Shown piece after piece: positions 60,280 through 64,000 of a stretch of 64,000 bases of DNA. Every line of letters begins with the position of its first letter. The stretch's first letter is position 1. The notes below the pieces were generated by a model. That model searched no databases. It was not told the DNA's origin and saw only the letters and a list, made by a program, of their open reading frames with translations. The stretch is from Epiperipatus broadwayi (taxonomy: Eukaryota; Onychophora; Udeonychophora; Euonychophora; Peripatidae). The stretch spans positions 21,017,254 to 21,081,253 of the forward strand of contig JAQFVV010006197.1 of NCBI GenBank assembly GCA_028023455.1. The letters are read 5' to 3'. The translations under genes were made by a program, and so were the position numbers.

Positions 60280-62830
60280 TTGTTATGCTTTCATTGTTGC
60301 CAGTTTATTGCTTGCCCCCATTGTATTATTTATGTTGGTGAAGGAGAGATATTTATCCTGAGAGTTCAGAATCTATGGGAGAGTCTTCCCAAGAACTGGA
60401 GTTATCAATCACTTGTTTGTTTGAGTCTTCTGTTAGCATGGTGGGCTGAACTGTTGGGAGATGAGCAGTTTCTCCATGCGGTGCTTTCAGGTAAGCAGAA
60501 TTTGGTATTTCCACTGTATATTTGTTATCTGTTATTACTATATCTGGGTCCTGATAATCCAAAGTTTTCCTCTTTTTTCCAGCTGACTTCTGTTGTCTGG
60601 TTTGTATACCCTCATAAATCTGATTAGATACAGGTTGATGAAACTCTGTGCTGATTTGGTCTCTGCCCTCATACAAACTTGTCTTGTCCTTCTGGCTAGA
60701 TTTTTTTTGGAATTTTTGATATGATTGAGTTTTGAGGTTTTGGTCTATGCAGGAGTATTCTGCCTAAGTTGCTTTATATTTGGATCTTTTTTCCCCCTTA
60801 GTGATTGGAAGGCCTTTAGGTATTCTGTTTGATTTAGATTTTTCTTTTGTTTTTCTTTCCTCTTTTATTTGTGGGGAGGATGATTTGACTTTGATTTTGC
60901 TTGGGCTAATCATTTTTTTCTCCATAATAAATTGTTTTGGATGTTTTATTTTAGTAGATTTTGATGCAATTAGTATGGTTTGAACACTCCTTACTGATAT
61001 TACTTTATTTTTGTCAGTTTTTGCCATTTCCACTTTTCATTTAGAGATGCACTGCTCGGTTTTGCTATAGTTTATATTGTGTTGTGCTACATTCTTGAAT
61101 GATATGATCAGCTCTTCATCCATCTGGAAATCTTCTGTTTCCATCATCATGGATGGTTGTATAACCTCCAATGTACATACTTGACTAATGGGGTCCTTCT
61201 CAAGATTTTTGTTAATTTGAGTACTGTTCTGAGTGGGTTGTTTGGTATCATCAGTGTCCATTGTTGATGCTGATTGGTGGTTATCTGAGTATCTCCTAAT
61301 ACTGTTTGAGAGAGTATTTTCCCCAACTGGCTGTTTGGTTGACCTGTTAGAGTCTAAGGTCTGTGTGGGGTAAATGGTGCTGGTGAGGAGTTCAGATCTG
61401 TTTGGACAGTGGTGAGTTTTGCTTCTCCTCTGACCACAAGTGTAACAGGTTCATTCTGGGTAATCTTTTATAAGGTGTGACCTTTGTAAACAAAAGAAGC
61501 ATTGAGGCTGTACCCCCTTAAACAAGAGCACCATTGGAGAGCACCTCACATTGATGATCATGGGAATATCAATAGGTGTTATGTTTTTTTAATGTGATTA
61601 CAAAGCTTGCTGTATTGAAGATGATATTCCCTTTTCCTTCTATGTTAGGTTCTGGGAGGAAAATAAACCCAGAGATAGTGCCATAGTTTATTAAGATGCT
61701 TAGTAGCTCTTGTTCAGTAAATCTGGGGATAGTTTTTTATTTTGCCATATAGCATGATTGGTCATACCATGTCTATTGTGCAGAGGATTCCCCCCCCCCA
61801 GCATTTTATTGTTATTTTGTAATTGCAGTCTGTCAGCCCATGTTTTGAACTCTATGATTATGTAGTGATCATTTGGGTGGGTCAAAATTTAATATATGCC
61901 CATATCAGAGATGTTCTCCCTAACTAGAGTGTATAATTGATCAATTGGGAATTTATAGAGAGTGTATTTTTCACCTGTTACAGCCAAAACTAACGATTTG
62001 TCATTGTAAAAGTTCCTTAATGATTTATATAACATATTCGGAACTGTTTTATTGAAATTAAAGTTGATGCTGTATAACTCATTAATATGTTCCTCCATTA
62101 TTAACTCCATGTTATTTGCAAGTTTATTAGAATTTACAGCATTAGCGTAGGTCAAGTTTTTACACTTGGATAATTGCCAGGAGTTTTTTTCCTGAAATTC
62201 TTTGGAAAAGCATTATCATTTGAAAGATTGTTATCTTGTTTAAATCTATTTGTGTGTATCATAACCTCATTTACATGTTTAAAAAATTTTTAAGAGTGTT
62301 TTCTTTCACCATATTTGATTTTGAAATGCTTTGGTCGGCCTCTAGCGAGTTGTAATAATTATGAGGTTTTTTTTCCAATTGGGTTTGCCTGTAATTTTTG
62401 TTTTTTTTATTAAAGTTTGGCTTGACTGTGATTTGGAATTTTGTAAGGTAGAAGAATCATTAGTTTTTTGTTTACCTGTGCCCTCAGAAGCCCTCAAAGA
62501 TTTATTGTGAGTAGATTAAATGTTATCTAATTTTTAAAATTATGCCTCATTTTGCTGAGGCTCTTTTTACCATTGTTTTTAGTTTGTAGGAATGTAAATA
62601 TTTTTCATCATTTTGTTAGTAATGGAGCTCACATTGGGTTTTGATTCTTTATGCGAAGGGTTCTTAGAACCAATTGAGCTCTGAATTTTGACATTAGCAT
62701 TTTGTTCATTTGGCTGAGGTTAATTACAACCGGCTCCAAGTTAGAAATTCAATTAGATTTATTTTGTGAATCTCTATCATAATTGTTAATATTATCTAAT
62801 TCCATCATATATAGCAAATGATAAGCCTTA
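60280..62830 (-). mobile_element. Second LINE of the same family, ORF1 region only
   Basis: Reading right to left: a Lys/Ser/Thr/Asn-rich N-terminus (about 62830-62160), 'MTYANAVNSNKLANNMEL' at 62155, a conserved middle ('LTHPNDHYIIIEFKTWADRL'), the zinc knuckles (about 61509-61420) and an acidic/Ser-rich tail ending at about 60353. Broken by stops and frameshifts, with nothing of ORF2 beyond about 60050. It supplies the N-terminal half that is missing from the LINE at 39449. Confidence 0.75.
60353..62155 (-). pseudogene. LINE ORF1 with zinc knuckles
   Basis: Open pieces at 62155-61889, 61885-61700, 61261-61037, 61033-60764 and 60676-60353 belong to one gene. The knuckle region reads CFFCLQRSHLIKDY (last Cys changed to Tyr) then CYTCGQRRSKTHHC (CX2CX7HXC), aligned with CFHC... 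and CIQC... of the plus-strand LINE. The preceding block 'PMVLLFKGVQPQCFFC' matches 'PLIIILHGVSPQCFHC' there. The tail is Lys-rich (61033-60764: 'KIKVKSSSPQIKEERKTKEK'), then acidic. Confidence 0.7.
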
Positions 62831-63396
62831 CCTTTGACTTCTAGCTCTATTGTTTTAGTAATATGTAAATTTGAATGTTTATTTGTTTGTGAGATAATAA
62901 CTCCACAAATTATGCCCCAAAATTCTTAATGCAAACAATGTTTTTTAATAAACAGAAATATTACTTTTAGATGATGAAAAAATTCCCTAAAAGTTACTGC
63001 TAGTATCAGTAGCTTTGTTTGTGATAGGAGTAATTTCCCTAGTTTTTTCAAACAATTAAGTATAAGCTAGCAAAAATGCATAACCTCTGTAATTCTTAAA
63101 AAAAAAATAGAAAGAAAAAAACATGCAAGATTAATCAAGATTGGTGAAATGGAGTTTTTAAAATAAAAATAAATAAACACGCTTTTACTTTTATATATAT
63201 TTAACTAATACATACCATACTTTTTCAAACTATATGTGAACACTGGAATGATGTCAATCTCTTAGTCAGATTGCCTAGCAAATATAAAATATCATTTAAA
63301 TCTGATTTTTAAGAAATTATAGATATGGCAAATCTAACAAATGATATTATTTCAAATGAACTTTAAATCAAATACAAACATATCTTATAAACAAGC
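62831..63396. other. A+T-rich noncoding stretch
   Basis: Nothing recognised. Confidence 0.45.
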
Positions 63397-63720
63397 AAAG
63401 CAAAAACTCCATATAGTAGTGCCACCTGTGCTAAATACAGTAATCAATGGACGCCAGAAGACTTGTGCATAAAATCCCTATCTAATGCCTACTCATCCAA
63501 TATCCCCAGACTAGTTTCTGGCCTGTGGCCTTCGTCAGTGAGAAGCTATGGATCCTAGAGCACTGTATCTAGATCTTAGGATCTAATGCAATCCTCTAGC
63601 AACCAACCACCTTTTATCTCTATTTAACTACAAAACTATGAGCATGAAATTGAAAACACAAAAAATATTTTCAATCTAAGCTCAATAGCTTATATAGTCA
63701 TATGGGTCTGAACTCAGTTC
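63397..63720 (-). mobile_element. Family 1 repeat copy with hammerhead motif
   Basis: On the minus strand: upstream block 'gttcagacccatatga' (about 63711-63696), the hammerhead (63553-63495), then 'gcacaagtcttctggcgtcc', 'attgattactgtatttagc' and the terminal 'ggcactactatatggag' plus 'tttttgcttt' at 63397. It preserves the same order as the other copies and defines the 3' end of the family. Confidence 0.75.
63495..63553 (-). ncRNA. Hammerhead ribozyme motif, type I, repeat family 1 (second copy)
   Basis: Minus strand: outer stem I AUCC (63553-63550) with GGAU (63498-63495). Internal loop AUAGC/UAUU. Inner stem I UUCUCA with UGGGGA (two G-U pairs). Core CUGACGA (63538-63532). Stem II GGCC/GGCC with loop ACA, but with an A-A mismatch at its base. 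GAAA (63518-63515). Stem III CUAG, a palindrome, as CCGG is in the copy at 10014. Site UC, with cleavage predicted between 63509 and 63508. Confidence 0.65.
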
Positions 63721-63859
63721 AGCACCCATACATTTTGGTGTCTTTGGTTCTTTAACAACCATAGCCACCACTACCCTATTAGGCAGGATTGGTGTTAAAC
63801 CAGCAAGCATCACATGATCACATCTCCAATACTAGCACATAATTGTTTATAAACAAAGC

Positions 63860-63914
63860 AAAGCAAAACTCCATATAGTAGCACAGGTGGCACTACTATA
63901 TGGAGTTTTGCTTT
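63860..63914. repeat. 55-bp palindrome of two family 1 termini
   Basis: 'aaagcaaaactccatatag' and its exact complement face each other across a 9-bp centre ('cacaggtgg'). Two family 1 ends are joined tail to tail. Confidence 0.8.
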
Positions 63915-63918
63915 ATAT

Positions 63919-64000
63919 ATGAGTTTTATAGATATAGAGAAAGCATATGATAGAGTAAATAGAAATAGATTATGGGTAAGATTAACCAATTTGGGAATGG
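63919..64000 (+). pseudogene. LINE reverse transcriptase fragment, cut by the window edge
   Basis: The in-frame translation reads MSFIDIEKAYDRVNRNRL followed by WVRLTNLGM, the classic non-LTR RT motif A region ('FID.EKAYDRV', then 'LW..L...G'). The catalytic Asp codon GAT is at 63931-63933 and no stop occurs before the edge. It begins immediately after the family 1 palindrome, so the element was either broken by that insertion or truncated there. Different in sequence from the LINE at 41-43 kb ('LNFAGAFDCV'), so another LINE family. Confidence 0.8.

Overview
The window is strongly A+T-rich eukaryotic DNA, almost certainly from an invertebrate animal. It has no dense ORFs, no operons and no bacterial-type signals. 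It is filled with LTR, LINE, Penelope-like, tRNA-SINE and foldback repeats plus microsatellites. The mixture would suit a lophotrochozoan (for example a mollusc) or a cnidarian, but the sequence alone does not fix the phylum. I see no conserved host gene. The best host-gene candidate is a small two-exon reading frame at 53181-56372. Nearly all recognisable coding sequence is transposon-derived, and most of it is broken.

Layout. 1-9 kb: A+T-rich noncoding DNA, a 122-bp tandem duplication, a tRNA-derived SINE (minus strand, 3601-3836) and remnants of two repeat families. 9-13 kb: a 128-bp palindrome, a repeat carrying a complete hammerhead-ribozyme fold (10014-10069), a 27-bp tandem array, and an 800-bp inverted duplication of a Penelope-like GIY-YIG-type endonuclease tail. 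16-18.5 kb: nested tandem duplications and a 507-bp palindrome. 18.5-25.9 kb: an LTR retrotransposon with 1.7-kb, nearly identical LTRs, a tRNA-Pro-like primer-binding site and a Ty3/gypsy-type gag, but no detectable pol. 26.7-28.1 kb: a 719-bp foldback carrying two divergently oriented hammerhead motifs, a third copy nearby, and a pure (AAT)48 microsatellite. 33.8-34.2 kb: a pyrimidine tract. 35.9-36.3 kb: an array of ATCAC...GTGAT hairpins containing CAGGTG. 39.4-43.8 kb: a degraded APE-type LINE. 45-53 kb: many foldback/MITE-like elements. 60-62.8 kb: ORF1 of a second LINE of the same family on the minus strand. 63.4-64 kb: another hammerhead-bearing repeat joined to a LINE reverse-transcriptase fragment that runs off the edge.

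The most interesting signal is a set of hammerhead-ribozyme (type I) motifs in two unrelated repeat families. They show the core CUGANGA / GAAA / UH, a stem I with an internal loop, and an extremely short self-complementary stem III. In three of the four least-decayed copies stem III is a perfect palindrome (CCGG, CUAG, UACGUA); in the fourth it is UACAUA. This is the layout known from Penelope-like elements and metazoan retrozymes, where stem III can form between two RNA copies. These motifs share the window with a Penelope-like endonuclease relic. Whether they cleave cannot be decided by reading.
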